A stretch of 64,000 nt of DNA. Origin: Lysobacter defluvii IMMIB APB-9 = DSM 18482 (GTDB lineage Bacteria > Pseudomonadota > Gammaproteobacteria > Xanthomonadales > Xanthomonadaceae). Location of the stretch: assembly GCF_000423325.1 (NCBI RefSeq), contig NZ_AUHT01000006.1:310001-374000 (forward strand). The letters run 5' to 3'. The notes beneath the pieces were generated by a model. It was not told where the DNA came from, made no database searches, and saw nothing but the letters and a program-made list of their open reading frames with translations. Within the stretch, counting starts at the first letter, position 1; every line of letters begins with the position of its first letter. This document shows positions 8,381 to 17,076 of the stretch, piece by piece. Position numbers and translations under genes: made by a program.

Positions 8381-8608
8381 ATGGGAAGTTTCAGCATTTG
8401 GCACTGGCTGGTCGTGCTTGTGATCGTGACACTGGTGTTCGGCACCAAACGGCTCAAGAATGCCGGCAAAGACGTCGGCGAGGCGATCAAGGGTTTCAAG
8501 CAAGGTCTGGCCGATGACGAGGAGTCACCGCCGGCCCGATTGCGCCATGAGAGCCGCGAAATTGGCGCCCGCGACGCGGCACGCAACGACGAAAAGCCAC
8601 CGCGCTAA
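8381..8608 (+). CDS. tatA: Sec-independent translocase TatA/E paralogue
   Basis: A 75-residue TatA/TatE-family protein: short N-terminus MGSFSIWHW, one membrane helix (residues 6-22), the FG hinge in [15 protein letters not shown], then an amphipathic helix and charged tail. TatA oligomers form the pore that exports folded twin-arginine substrates. It stands alone, without tatB or tatC, 105 bases after copD. The CopA oxidase upstream carries a Tat signal, so a dedicated or boosting TatA for copper-loaded CopA is a reasonable inference. The start is the ATG that gives the normal TatA N-terminus. Confidence 0.92.
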   Translation: MGSFSIWHWLVVLVIVTLVFGTKRLKNAGKDVGEAIKGFKQGLADDEESPPARLRHESREIGARDAARNDEKPPR

Positions 8609-8645
8609 GCGTTGCGGGCGTCCGGTTGCTGCGAATGGGGCGGGT

Positions 8646-9113
8646 TCATAGGCGTTCAAGGATCTGCTTCATCTGCGCGATCTCCTCGCGCTGGGCGATG
8701 ATGATCTCGTCACAGAGCGCGATCAGCTCGGGATCTGTGAGGGAAGCCTGTTGACACATCAGGATCGCGCCGGAGTGGTGCGGAATCATGGAGGTAATGA
8801 AGGCGGAGTCACCGATCGTGGTTTGGGTGCGGATGAGCGCAAAGCTGCCGAAGAAAACCAGGATCGAAGCTGCGACCAGTGCCCTGTTCAGCGCCTTTTT
8901 TGGAAACATGTCGCGCATGGCGAAGATCATCAGCACCATCATCGGCGTGACCATCATCAGCGTCATGTAGAACATGTTGAGGTTGTTGTAGAAGCTGCTT
9001 GCCTCGTCAATCATCACGAACATCACCAGGTACATGATGATGCCGCTGATCGCGGTCTGGAATGCAAGGCTTGGGTAGGCGCCCTTTTTGGTGTGTCCGT
9101 GGTTCCTGTTCAT
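8646..9113 (-). CDS. DUF305-family membrane protein
   Basis: A 155-residue protein with three hydrophobic segments (about residues 18-35, 48-66 and 75-92) and a C-terminal DUF305 part, recognisable by SMIPHHSGAILMCQQ and a helical EIIIAQREEIAQMK. DUF305 proteins are ferritin-like, often Cu-associated, and abundant in metal-resistance islands; their activity is unknown. Of two nearby ATGs (9119 and 9113) the inner one is preferred because GGAGG lies 8 bases before it. It converges on tatA and is divergent from the 9307 gene, with an FNR-like box in the shared gap. Confidence 0.85.
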   Translation of the reverse strand: MNRNHGHTKKGAYPSLAFQTAISGIIMYLVMFVMIDEASSFYNNLNMFYMTLMMVTPMMVLMIFAMRDMFPKKALNRALVAASILVFFGSFALIRTQTTIGDSAFITSMIPHHSGAILMCQQASLTDPELIALCDEIIIAQREEIAQMKQILERL

Positions 9114-9258
9114 TCTCATAGCCTCCAAGGCAAAGCTGGACGGGCCGGGATCGATGATCCTGGTGCGCAGGCAAGAATGACGCGGTGCTGATTCCCGGCG
9201 GGTGAAACCGGCATTGAATGTTTTGTGACGGGGGTTCGACATGAGTGCTGTGCAAGAC

Positions 9259-9299
9259 TTGACCTGGATCAGGTCCACTCGCCGGGTTACGCGTAAACT
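9259..9299 (+). promoter_or_regulatory. FNR-like box and -10 before the long efflux/phosphoketolase string
   Basis: TTGACCTGGATCAG (9259-9272) matches the FNR/ANR consensus at 8 of 10 positions and lies in a 6-3-6 perfect palindrome (9261-9275). TAAACT at 9294-9299 is a good -10. The box centre (9265.5) is 41.5 bp upstream of the ATG at 9307, so a leaderless transcript starting there would place the box in the exact class II activator position. A metal-responsive repressor binding the palindrome is the alternative. Confidence 0.5.
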
Positions 9300-9306
9300 G
9301 GCCCCG

Positions 9307-9705
9307 ATGATTCGACTCCGCCGCCAATCGTTGTGTCTGCGCATCGCCATGCTGACGATGGTGGCGCTGCTGTGGTCGCAGGTGGCAATGGCGGGGCACG
9401 TGGAGTGCCTTGGCGTGCTGGCGCAGAGCGTGCCGACACAAGCCGCCACCCTCGAGCATGGCTGCGATGCGGAGATCCCGGCGGCGGGGCAACCATCCTG
9501 TGCCGCCCATTGCAGCGCCGGGGAAGAATCGGCCGACAGCGGCCGGATCCCGCCTGTACCGCCAATGTTGGCCAGTGCACTGGCACCGCCAATGGCGTTG
9601 CTGGCCAACGGAGTGCCAGCCCAGGCGGCCACGTCGATCGACACGCCACCAACAGCCTCCTGGAACCGTCCAACGGCCCACCCGGCAGCACTCCTCCTGA
9701 TTTGA
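9307..9705 (+). CDS. Small secreted Cys-containing protein ahead of the RND operon
   Basis: A 132-residue protein with a signal peptide (residues 1-30, ending near MAGH). The mature part has several Cys and His (HVECLGVL, HGCDAEIP, SCAAHCSAG) followed by a low-complexity Ala/Pro tail. It resembles in position and style the small CzcI/CopL-like proteins that lead RND metal-efflux operons, but I cannot place it in a named family. There is no Shine-Dalgarno sequence before the ATG, and a -10 hexamer ends 7 bases upstream, so the mRNA may be leaderless. It is the first gene of the string that runs to 21963. Confidence 0.7.
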   Translation: MIRLRRQSLCLRIAMLTMVALLWSQVAMAGHVECLGVLAQSVPTQAATLEHGCDAEIPAAGQPSCAAHCSAGEESADSGRIPPVPPMLASALAPPMALLANGVPAQAATSIDTPPTASWNRPTAHPAALLLI

Positions 9706-9826
9706 TGCCCGCCCCGGCACTGCCTGCACCCTGGTGCAGCGCAGTGCGCGTGTGCGCGCCGTGCCCGTCACGGCATGTCCCTGGCCCTTGCGCCGCGTCC
9801 CATGACGCCGCCGAAGGATGCTCGAC

Positions 9827-11149
9827 ATGGCATTACTACCCACCCCCCGCGAGGCAGGCAGCCCGCGACCCCTCACGGACTCGCGTGCCGGACGGCTTCG
9901 CGCGCGATCGATACGGCTGGCAATCGCCGGCACGCTGTGCGCGCTGGCCCTGCCGGTCCTTGCTTCCCCCCCCGTACCGGGCGACACCGTTGAATCGGTA
10001 CGGACCTGGCTGATTGAACAGAACCCGGAGCTCCGCGCCCTGGAGCTGGAGGCCGAAGCCGCCCGGGCCCGTGTCCTGCCTGCAGGCGCGTTGCCCGACC
10101 CATCGGCTTCGATCGCACTCCGTGGCCTCGACCCCGGCAAGCCCTGGAGCACCCCCGACGCAGGGCGCGAAATCGACTATGCGGTGCGCCAGCGCTTTCC
10201 TCTGTGGGGTAAGCGTGGATTGGCCCGGACGGCGGCCGGACAACAGGCCGATGCCGCGGGGCTCGATCGCAACGCCGCGGCACGCGAGCTGCTCGCCGAT
10301 GCCGAAACCGCCTACGTGCGCTACTGGCATGCCGACGTGGCGGTCGACGTACTCGACCGCCGCATCGCATTGCTGCGCCAGATCGAGGAGATGGCCGGCG
10401 TGCGCTATGCCCTGGGGCGGGCGGCGCAGCAGGATGCGATCCGGGCCCAGGTGGAGCAGACCAACCTCCAGCGCGAGCGGATCGAGCGGCTGACCGCAAG
10501 CCAGGAAGCGACCGCGAGCCTCAATGCGCTCCTTGGGCGACCGGGCGACGCCCCACTTGCGCCTCCGATCGCCCAACCCGCACTGCCGGTTCACAGCCCG
10601 CGCCTGGCCGAGGCGCTGGATGCGGTGGACGCGCACCCGGCGGTGCGGTCCGAGTTGGCGCGCGCCGAAGCCGCGCACACAAACGCCGTGCTGCAGCGGC
10701 GCAACCGGTTCCCGGACGTGACCGTCGGCATCGGCGCGATGCAGCTGGGCAATGGGCTCGAGAGCACCGAGCTGATGCTGGAGGTCGAGATCCCGTTCCA
10801 GCAGCGCGCCCGCCGCGAGCGCGAACGCGAGGCGCGCCTGCTTGAGGAGGCCGCGCTTGCCCGGGCGGACCATGCGCGTCGAACGGTCGAAAGCCGCGGC
10901 GCGACGGCGTGGGCCCAGTGGACCCGTGCCCGCGAACGCCGCGAGCTGATCGAAAACACATTGCTGCCGCAGGCGGACGCCACTTTCCAGTCCGCCCTGG
11001 CCAGCTACCAGGTCGGCGAGGTCGACTTCGGGACCCTGCTGGAAGCACTCAACGAATGGCAGGGCGCAGACCTCGCACGGGTCGACGCGCTGCGTGACGA
11101 ACTGCTGGGCGCCGCCGCCGTGCGCGCCATTGAAGGAGACATCCGATGA
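9827..11149 (+). CDS. cusC: RND outer-membrane channel, CusC/CzcC type
   Basis: A 440-residue TolC-family outer-membrane factor that forms the exit duct of a tripartite metal pump. The ATG at 9827 is chosen over 9818 because AAGGA (9814-9818) is correctly spaced. A signal sequence occupies about residues 20-45. Two similar coiled-coil halves follow, with family stretches VRQRFPLWGKRGL, NAAARELLADAETAYVRYWHADVAVD, given here as LLADAETAYVRYW, and AYVRYALGRAAQQD-like repeats, and a C-terminal SYQVGEVDFGTLLEAL. Its stop overlaps the next start by 4 bases (ATGA). Partner assignment as Cu/Ag follows from the CusA-type pump in the same operon. Confidence 0.93.
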   Translation: MALLPTPREAGSPRPLTDSRAGRLRARSIRLAIAGTLCALALPVLASPPVPGDTVESVRTWLIEQNPELRALELEAEAARARVLPAGALPDPSASIALRGLDPGKPWSTPDAGREIDYAVRQRFPLWGKRGLARTAAGQQADAAGLDRNAAARELLADAETAYVRYWHADVAVDVLDRRIALLRQIEEMAGVRYALGRAAQQDAIRAQVEQTNLQRERIERLTASQEATASLNALLGRPGDAPLAPPIAQPALPVHSPRLAEALDAVDAHPAVRSELARAEAAHTNAVLQRRNRFPDVTVGIGAMQLGNGLESTELMLEVEIPFQQRARREREREARLLEEAALARADHARRTVESRGATAWAQWTRARERRELIENTLLPQADATFQSALASYQVGEVDFGTLLEALNEWQGADLARVDALRDELLGAAAVRAIEGDIR

Positions 11150-12525
11150 CCCGTGTCCAGACCCTCTCCATCGCGGTCGCCGCGGCCCTTGCCGCCATGG
11201 CGCTCGGCTGGACGATCGGCCGCACGACCGGCGACAACGCTGCCGACCCGTCCACCACCGCCGCGGCCCCGGCCGAGCGGGAGGTCCTGTACTACCGCAA
11301 CCCGATGGGCCTGCCGGACACCTCGCCGGTGCCAAAGAAGGACTCGATGGGCATGGACTACGTGCCCGTCTATGCCGGCGACGCACCGCCTTCGGCCCCG
11401 GGTACGGTGGTGATGCCGCCCGACAAGGTGCAGGCGCTGGGTGTCCGCACCGTGGAGGTCAAGCGCGGGGCGCTGGCGAGCACCATGCGCACCAGCGGCA
11501 CGGTCGAGGTAGACGAAACCCGGCAATACGCGATCGCTCCGCGTTTCGAGGGCTGGGTGGAGCGTCTGTATGCCAACCAGACCGGCATGAAGGTCCGCAA
11601 GGGACAGCCCCTGCTGTCGGTCTACAGTCCGCAGCTGGCGGCGGCGCAGCAGGAATACCGGCTGGCCGATGAGACCGCTCGCCGGCTGAGCGAATCCGAT
11701 CCCGCGGGCGCGGCGTCGATGGCCCGGTTGCGCGATGCCGCACGCACCCGCCTGCGCAACTGGGAAGTCAGCGACTCCCAACTCCGCAACAACGGCCTGG
11801 TCCTCACGGCGCCGGCGGATGCGGTAGTGATCGAGAAGCCGGTGGTCCAGGGTGCCCGTTTCGAACCTGGCGAAACCATCCTGCGTCTGGCAGACCTGTC
11901 CACGGTGTGGGTCATTGCCAAGGTACCGGCCGCGCAAGCGGCAGGAATCATGGTCGGCCAACCGGCCCGCTTTGAAACCGTGGCACTGCCGGGCCAGGCG
12001 ACGGAAGGCGAAGTCACCTTCGTGCAGCCGGTGGTGGATGCACAGACGCGCACGGTCGATGTCCGCATCGCGCTGCCAAATCCCGGCGGCGAGCTGCGGC
12101 CCGGGCTCTACGGGACGGTGCTGCTCGAGGAGCCGGGGGACGGACCGGTCCTGACCATCCCGCGCTCGGCCGTGCTCGACAGCGGCACGCGCCAGGCGGT
12201 GCTGGTCGAGACCGGCCCCGGCCGCTTCGCACCGCGCGAGGTCAGCCTGGGCCGACGCGGCGGCGACCGCATCGAGGTGCTGGATGGACTCGCCGAAGGG
12301 GAGCAGGTGGTGGTTTCCGCCAACTTCCTGATCGACGCCGAAAGCAATCTGCAATCCGCGTTCGAGGGTCTGGCGGGCCATGCAGATCACGGGACGCCCC
12401 CGGGCGCCGCCGAGGATCCGCGCGTAGGGCAGGGCGATGATCCATCCGATCCGCATGCCGGCCACGCCATGCCGGCCGAGTCCGGGATGACTCCGCCGTC
12501 CTCCACCGGCCATGAGGGGCACTGA
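11146..12525 (+). CDS. cusB: RND periplasmic adaptor, CusB type
   Basis: A 459-residue membrane-fusion protein linking the inner-membrane pump to the outer channel and, in CusB, carrying Cu(I)/Ag(I) to it. After an N-terminal membrane anchor (residues 1-25) there is a heavy-metal-binding domain (residues 45-80) with YYRNPMGLPDTS and KKDSMGMDYVPVY, whose Met residues bind Cu. The barrel-sandwich, beta-barrel and proximal domains follow. The C-terminal 60 residues are His/Met-rich (GHADHGTP, DPHAGHAMP, STGHEGH), a probable extra metal-binding tail. Start overlaps the cusC stop (ATGA). Confidence 0.94.
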   Translation: MTRVQTLSIAVAAALAAMALGWTIGRTTGDNAADPSTTAAAPAEREVLYYRNPMGLPDTSPVPKKDSMGMDYVPVYAGDAPPSAPGTVVMPPDKVQALGVRTVEVKRGALASTMRTSGTVEVDETRQYAIAPRFEGWVERLYANQTGMKVRKGQPLLSVYSPQLAAAQQEYRLADETARRLSESDPAGAASMARLRDAARTRLRNWEVSDSQLRNNGLVLTAPADAVVIEKPVVQGARFEPGETILRLADLSTVWVIAKVPAAQAAGIMVGQPARFETVALPGQATEGEVTFVQPVVDAQTRTVDVRIALPNPGGELRPGLYGTVLLEEPGDGPVLTIPRSAVLDSGTRQAVLVETGPGRFAPREVSLGRRGGDRIEVLDGLAEGEQVVVSANFLIDAESNLQSAFEGLAGHADHGTPPGAAEDPRVGQGDDPSDPHAGHAMPAESGMTPPSSTGHEGH

Positions 12526-12526
12526 C

Positions 12527-15500
12527 ATGCTCGCCCGCCTCATCGAATGGTCGGTCCGCAACGTCTTCCTGGTGCTGGTGATGACGCTGGCCGTGGTCGC
12601 CGGCGGCGTCTACGCACTGATGCAGACGCCGCTGGACGCGCAGCCGGACCTGTCGGATGTCCAGGTGATCGTGTTCACCGAGTACCCGGGGCAGGCGCCC
12701 CAGGTGGTCGAGGACCAGGTGACCTACCCACTGACCAGTGCGCTGTTGTCGGTTCCCAAATCGAAGGATGTCCGTGGCTTCTCGTTCTTCGGCGCCTCCT
12801 TCATCTACGTCATTTTCGAGGAAGGCACCGACCTGTACTGGGCTCGCTCACGGGTGCTGGAAAACCTCAACGTCGCCACCAAGAACCTGCCAGCGGGAGT
12901 AGCGCCGGCGCTGGGGCCCGACGCCTCGGGCGTGGGCTGGGTCTACCAGTACGTGCTCCAGAGCGATGAGCATTCGCTGGACGAACTACGTGCGATGCAG
13001 GACTGGTACCTGCGCTACCAGCTGACCACCGCGCCCGGCGTGGCCGAGGTCGCCAGCGTCGGCGGCTTCGTGCGGCAGTACTCGGTGACCGTGGATCCGG
13101 TGCGCCTGCGCGAGTTCGATATCCCGATCTCGCGGGTGTCGGAGGTGATCGCCGACAGCAACCGCGATGTCGGCGGCCGGGTGATCGAGATGGCCGAGAC
13201 CGAGTACATGGTCCGCGGGCGCGGCTACCTGCGCGGGATCGAAGACATCGAAAGCCTGGTGCTGCGGGCCGAAGGCGGGGCGCCGGTGTTGATCGGCGAC
13301 GTCGCCCGGGTGGAACTGGTGCCCGACGAACGCCGCGGCATCGCCGATCTGGACGGGGAGGGTGACGTCGTCGCCGGGATCGTCATTTCGCGCTTCGGCG
13401 AGAACGCGCTGGCCGTGATCGGCGGGGTGAAGGACAAGATCGACGAGCTTGCCCGGGGCCTGCCCGAGGGCGTCAGCGTCCAGGCGGTCTACGACCGGTC
13501 CGATCTCATCGTGCGCGCCATCAAGACCCTGCGCACGACCTTGCTCGAGGAGAGCCTGATCGTCGCGCTGGTGTGCCTGCTGTTCCTGTTCCATGCGCGC
13601 AGCGCGCTGGTCGCGATCGTCATGCTGCCGGTGGGCGTGCTGATCGCGGTCATCGCGATGCGTGCGCTGGGCATGAACTCCAACATCATGAGCCTGGGCG
13701 GGATCGCGATCTCGATCGGCGTGATGGTCGACGCGGCGATCGTGATGATCGAGAACGCGCACAAGCACATCGAGCGCTCCGACGGCTCCCGGAGCCGGGC
13801 CCAACTGATCATCGATGCCTGCCGCGAGGTCGGGCCGGCGCTGTTCTTCAGCCTGATGATCATCACCGTCTCGTTCCTGCCGGTGTTTGCCCTGGAGGCG
13901 CAGGAAGGCCGCCTGTTCAAGCCGCTGGCCTTCACCAAGACCTTCGCCATGGCCGGCGGCGCGCTGCTTTCAGTGACCCTGGTGCCAGTGCTGATGCTGC
14001 TGTTCGTGCGCGGCAAGATCGTGCCCGAGCAGAAGAACCCGGTGAATCGATTCTTGGTCGCGGCCTATCGCCCGGTGATCAATGTCGTGCTCCGGTACCG
14101 TGTGGCCACGATCGCGATCGCGCTGGTCGCCCTGTTCGCCAGCATGTGGCCGGCGTCTCGCCTGGGCAGCGAGTTCATGCCCACGCTCAACGAGGGCACG
14201 CTCCTGTACATGCCCACATCGCTTCCGGGCATGTCGGTGACCAAGGCCTCAGAGCTGCTGCAGCAGCAGGACCGGATCATCAAGGGCTTCCCGGAAGTGG
14301 AGTCGGTGTTCGGCAAGGCGGGCCGCGCCCTGACCGCCACCGATCCTGCACCTTTGGAGATGTTCGAAACCGTCATCAACCTCAAGCCCGAGGACGAGTG
14401 GCGGGACGGCATGACCACCGACAAGTTGATCGCGGAGATGGACGAGGCGCTGACGTTCCCGGGTGTGGCCAACTCCTGGACGATGCCGATCAAGGCCCGC
14501 ACCGACATGCTGGCCACCGGCATCCGCACGCCGGTGGGCATCAAGGTGTTCGGCACCGACCTGGAGCAACTGGACGCGCTGGCCACCGAGATCGAAGCGG
14601 TGGTGCGCGAGGTGCCCGGGACGACCAGTGCGTTCGCCGAGCGCCTGACCGGGGCCTACTACCTCGACATCACCCCGGACCTCGGCCGCCTGGCCCAGTA
14701 CGGCGTGACCCTGGGCGAGGTGCAGGACGTGGTCGCCGCCGCGCTGGGGGGTGAGGTCGTCACTACCATCCTCCAGGGCCGCGAGCGCTTCAGCGCGGTC
14801 GTGCGCTACCCGCGCGAGCTGCGCGACGACCCGCACCGCATCGCGACCCAGGTCCTGGTGCCGGTGCCGGGCGGCGCCCAGGTCCCGCTGGGAGAGCTGG
14901 CGAACATCGAGGTAAAGATGGGCGCGCCCAGCATCCGCACCGAGAACGCCATGCTGGCGACCTACATCTACCTCGATACCCGCGAGAGCGACCTCGGCCG
15001 CTACGTGGAGGCGGCACAAAGGGCGGTGGCAGAGCACGTGGAGTTCCCACCCGGCTACTACGCGACCTGGAGCGGGCAGTACGAGTACATGCAGCGCGCC
15101 GCCGAGAAAATGCGCGTCGTGGTCCCGGTGACGCTGGTACTGATCTTCCTGCTGCTGTACCTCAACTTCCGCCGCGTGACCGAGTCGCTGATCGTGATGT
15201 TGTCGGTGCCCTTTGCGCTGGTCGGCGGTATCTGGCTGATGTGGCTGCTGGACTACAACACCAGCGTCGCGGTGGTTGTTGGCTTCATTGCACTTGCGGG
15301 CGTGGCTGCGGAGACCGGCGTGGTGATGCTGATCTATCTCGACCACGCGCTCGAGGCGCGTGCCGCCAAACGCGAGGCGGAAGGCCGGCCTCTGGATGCC
15401 GGCGACCTGCGCGACGCGATCATCGAAGGCGCAGTCGACCGTGTCCGCCCGAAGATGATGACCGTGGTCGCAATCATGGCCGGGCTTCTGCCGATCATGT

Positions 15501-15694
15501 GGAGCACCGGCACCGGCTCGGAGGTGATGCGGCGGATCGCCGCACCGATGGTCGGCGGCATGGTTTCATCGACCGTCCTGACCCTGGTGGTGATTCCGGC
15601 GCTGTACTCGCTGATCAAGCAGCGGCAGCTGGCTAAGGACGCCCCCGGCACCCGGCACCGCGGCGTAACCGCCAATCCACAGGAGCTCACATGA
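12527..15694 (+). CDS. cusA: Cu(I)/Ag(I) RND efflux pump, CusA type
   Basis: A 1055-residue inner-membrane proton/metal antiporter of the heavy-metal-efflux RND class. The motif DAAIVMIENAHK in transmembrane helix 4 is that of the Cu/Ag-specific subclass rather than the Zn/Co/Cd one. Methionines matching the CusA copper relay are visible in LLYMPTSLPGM and WTMPIKARTDMLATGI. The start at 12527 follows GAGGGG (12515-12520). Twelve hydrophobic helices lie in two sets around two large periplasmic loops, as usual. Its stop overlaps the following metallo-hydrolase start, which ties copper efflux translationally to the nucleotide genes. Confidence 0.96.
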   Translation: MLARLIEWSVRNVFLVLVMTLAVVAGGVYALMQTPLDAQPDLSDVQVIVFTEYPGQAPQVVEDQVTYPLTSALLSVPKSKDVRGFSFFGASFIYVIFEEGTDLYWARSRVLENLNVATKNLPAGVAPALGPDASGVGWVYQYVLQSDEHSLDELRAMQDWYLRYQLTTAPGVAEVASVGGFVRQYSVTVDPVRLREFDIPISRVSEVIADSNRDVGGRVIEMAETEYMVRGRGYLRGIEDIESLVLRAEGGAPVLIGDVARVELVPDERRGIADLDGEGDVVAGIVISRFGENALAVIGGVKDKIDELARGLPEGVSVQAVYDRSDLIVRAIKTLRTTLLEESLIVALVCLLFLFHARSALVAIVMLPVGVLIAVIAMRALGMNSNIMSLGGIAISIGVMVDAAIVMIENAHKHIERSDGSRSRAQLIIDACREVGPALFFSLMIITVSFLPVFALEAQEGRLFKPLAFTKTFAMAGGALLSVTLVPVLMLLFVRGKIVPEQKNPVNRFLVAAYRPVINVVLRYRVATIAIALVALFASMWPASRLGSEFMPTLNEGTLLYMPTSLPGMSVTKASELLQQQDRIIKGFPEVESVFGKAGRALTATDPAPLEMFETVINLKPEDEWRDGMTTDKLIAEMDEALTFPGVANSWTMPIKARTDMLATGIRTPVGIKVFGTDLEQLDALATEIEAVVREVPGTTSAFAERLTGAYYLDITPDLGRLAQYGVTLGEVQDVVAAALGGEVVTTILQGRERFSAVVRYPRELRDDPHRIATQVLVPVPGGAQVPLGELANIEVKMGAPSIRTENAMLATYIYLDTRESDLGRYVEAAQRAVAEHVEFPPGYYATWSGQYEYMQRAAEKMRVVVPVTLVLIFLLLYLNFRRVTESLIVMLSVPFALVGGIWLMWLLDYNTSVAVVVGFIALAGVAAETGVVMLIYLDHALEARAAKREAEGRPLDAGDLRDAIIEGAVDRVRPKMMTVVAIMAGLLPIMWSTGTGSEVMRRIAAPMVGGMVSSTVLTLVVIPALYSLIKQRQLAKDAPGTRHRGVTANPQELT

Positions 15695-17076
15695 ACAACG
15701 ACACCCGCCCCACGCTCCAGTTCCTCGGCGCCGCCGGCACAGTCACCGGTTCGCGCTACCTGGTCGAGGCCAACGGCCAGCGCGTGCTCGTCGACTGCGG
15801 CCTGTTCCAGGGCTACAAGCAGCTGCGCGAGCGCAACTGGGCGCCGTTCCCGGTCGAGCCCGCGTCCATCGACGCGGTGGTCCTGACCCATGCCCACCTG
15901 GACCATTCGGGCTACCTGCCGGCACTGGTCAAGCAAGGGTTCCGCGGACGGGTCCACTGCACCCACGGCAGTGTCGCCCTGTGTGGCCTGCTGCTTCCCG
16001 ACAGCGGACACCTGCTCGAAGAACAGGCGAAATACGCCGCACGCAAGGGTTATTCGAAGCACAAGGATCCGCGAGCGCTCTATACCGAAGCCGACGCGCG
16101 GCGGAGCCTGAAGCAGCTCAAAGGTCATGATTACGGGCGCGACATCGAGGTCGCCCCCGGGGTTACGGCCCGCTTCCATCCGGCCGGCCACATCCTGGGC
16201 GCCGCCCACGTCAGCCTGGATGTCCACGGGCAGCGCCTGCACTTCAGCGGCGACCTGGGCCGGCAGCACGAGTCTCTGATGAACCCGCCCACGCCCCTGC
16301 CTGCCTGCGACGTGCTCGTCTGCGAGTCCACGTACGGCAATCGCGAACATGTTCCGATCGACCAGGAAGCCGAGCTGGCGCCCATCATCCGTCGCGTTGC
16401 CGCCCGCGGGGGCGTAATCGTCATCCCCGCCTTCGCCGTAGGCCGTGCACAAGCACTCATGCTCCATATCGCCCGGCTGAGTGAGCGGGGGGAGATCCCT
16501 CGCGTGCCGGTGTACCTCAACAGCCCCATGGCGATCAACGCCACGAAGCACTACCACGCACACCATTCCGAACACCACGTATCCAAAGAGGACTGTGAGC
16601 GGATGTTCGAGGTGGCTACCTTCGTCAACACGGTGGAGGAGTCCAAGGCGCTCAATCGCCAGCGGGGACCGATGATCATCATCTCGGCCAGCGGCATGAT
16701 CACCGGCGGACGCGTGCTGCATCACATCGAGGCGTTCGGAGCCAATGACCGCAATGCGATCCTGCTGGCGGGCTACCAGGCCGGAGGAACACGCGGTGCC
16801 GCGCTCGCGGCGGGCAAACGTAGCTTGCGCATGTTCGGCCGCGAGGTGTCCATCCACGCCGAGGTGGTGCAGTTGCAGGGCTTTTCCGGACACGCCGACG
16901 CCGGAGAGCTGCTGGACTGGATGGATACCGCGCCGTCCGCGCCGCGCATGGTCTATCTCACCCACGGTGAGCCCGACGCAGCCGACACGCTGCGCGGGCG
17001 CGTGCAGCGCGAACTGGGCTGGCGCGCGCGCGTGCCGGAGCACCTGGAACGCGTTGGGCTGGAGGATGCACGATGA
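15691..17076 (+). CDS. MBL-fold beta-CASP hydrolase (RNA-processing type)
   Basis: A 461-residue metallo-beta-lactamase/beta-CASP/RMMBL protein. The catalytic zinc motif THAHLDHSG is at residues 67-75, the next ligands in PAGHILGAAH and FSGDLG, the beta-CASP motifs around IPAFAVGRAQ and SPMA, and the C-terminal FSGHAD and LTHGEP. This architecture is shared with ribonucleases of the CPSF73/RNase J/TTHA0252 kind, so RNA or nucleotide cleavage is the family expectation. It overlaps cusA upstream (ATGA) and the phosphorylase gene downstream (ATGA). In this operon it could supply nucleotides to the phosphorylase; this is inference. Confidence 0.9.
   Translation: MNNDTRPTLQFLGAAGTVTGSRYLVEANGQRVLVDCGLFQGYKQLRERNWAPFPVEPASIDAVVLTHAHLDHSGYLPALVKQGFRGRVHCTHGSVALCGLLLPDSGHLLEEQAKYAARKGYSKHKDPRALYTEADARRSLKQLKGHDYGRDIEVAPGVTARFHPAGHILGAAHVSLDVHGQRLHFSGDLGRQHESLMNPPTPLPACDVLVCESTYGNREHVPIDQEAELAPIIRRVAARGGVIVIPAFAVGRAQALMLHIARLSERGEIPRVPVYLNSPMAINATKHYHAHHSEHHVSKEDCERMFEVATFVNTVEESKALNRQRGPMIIISASGMITGGRVLHHIEAFGANDRNAILLAGYQAGGTRGAALAAGKRSLRMFGREVSIHAEVVQLQGFSGHADAGELLDWMDTAPSAPRMVYLTHGEPDAADTLRGRVQRELGWRARVPEHLERVGLEDAR

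Noticed and set aside
9261-9275. Palindrome as a CueR operator
   Set aside because: CueR sites lie inside a 19-20 bp promoter spacer with ACCTTCC-type arms; this one fits neither sequence nor position. A different repressor remains possible.
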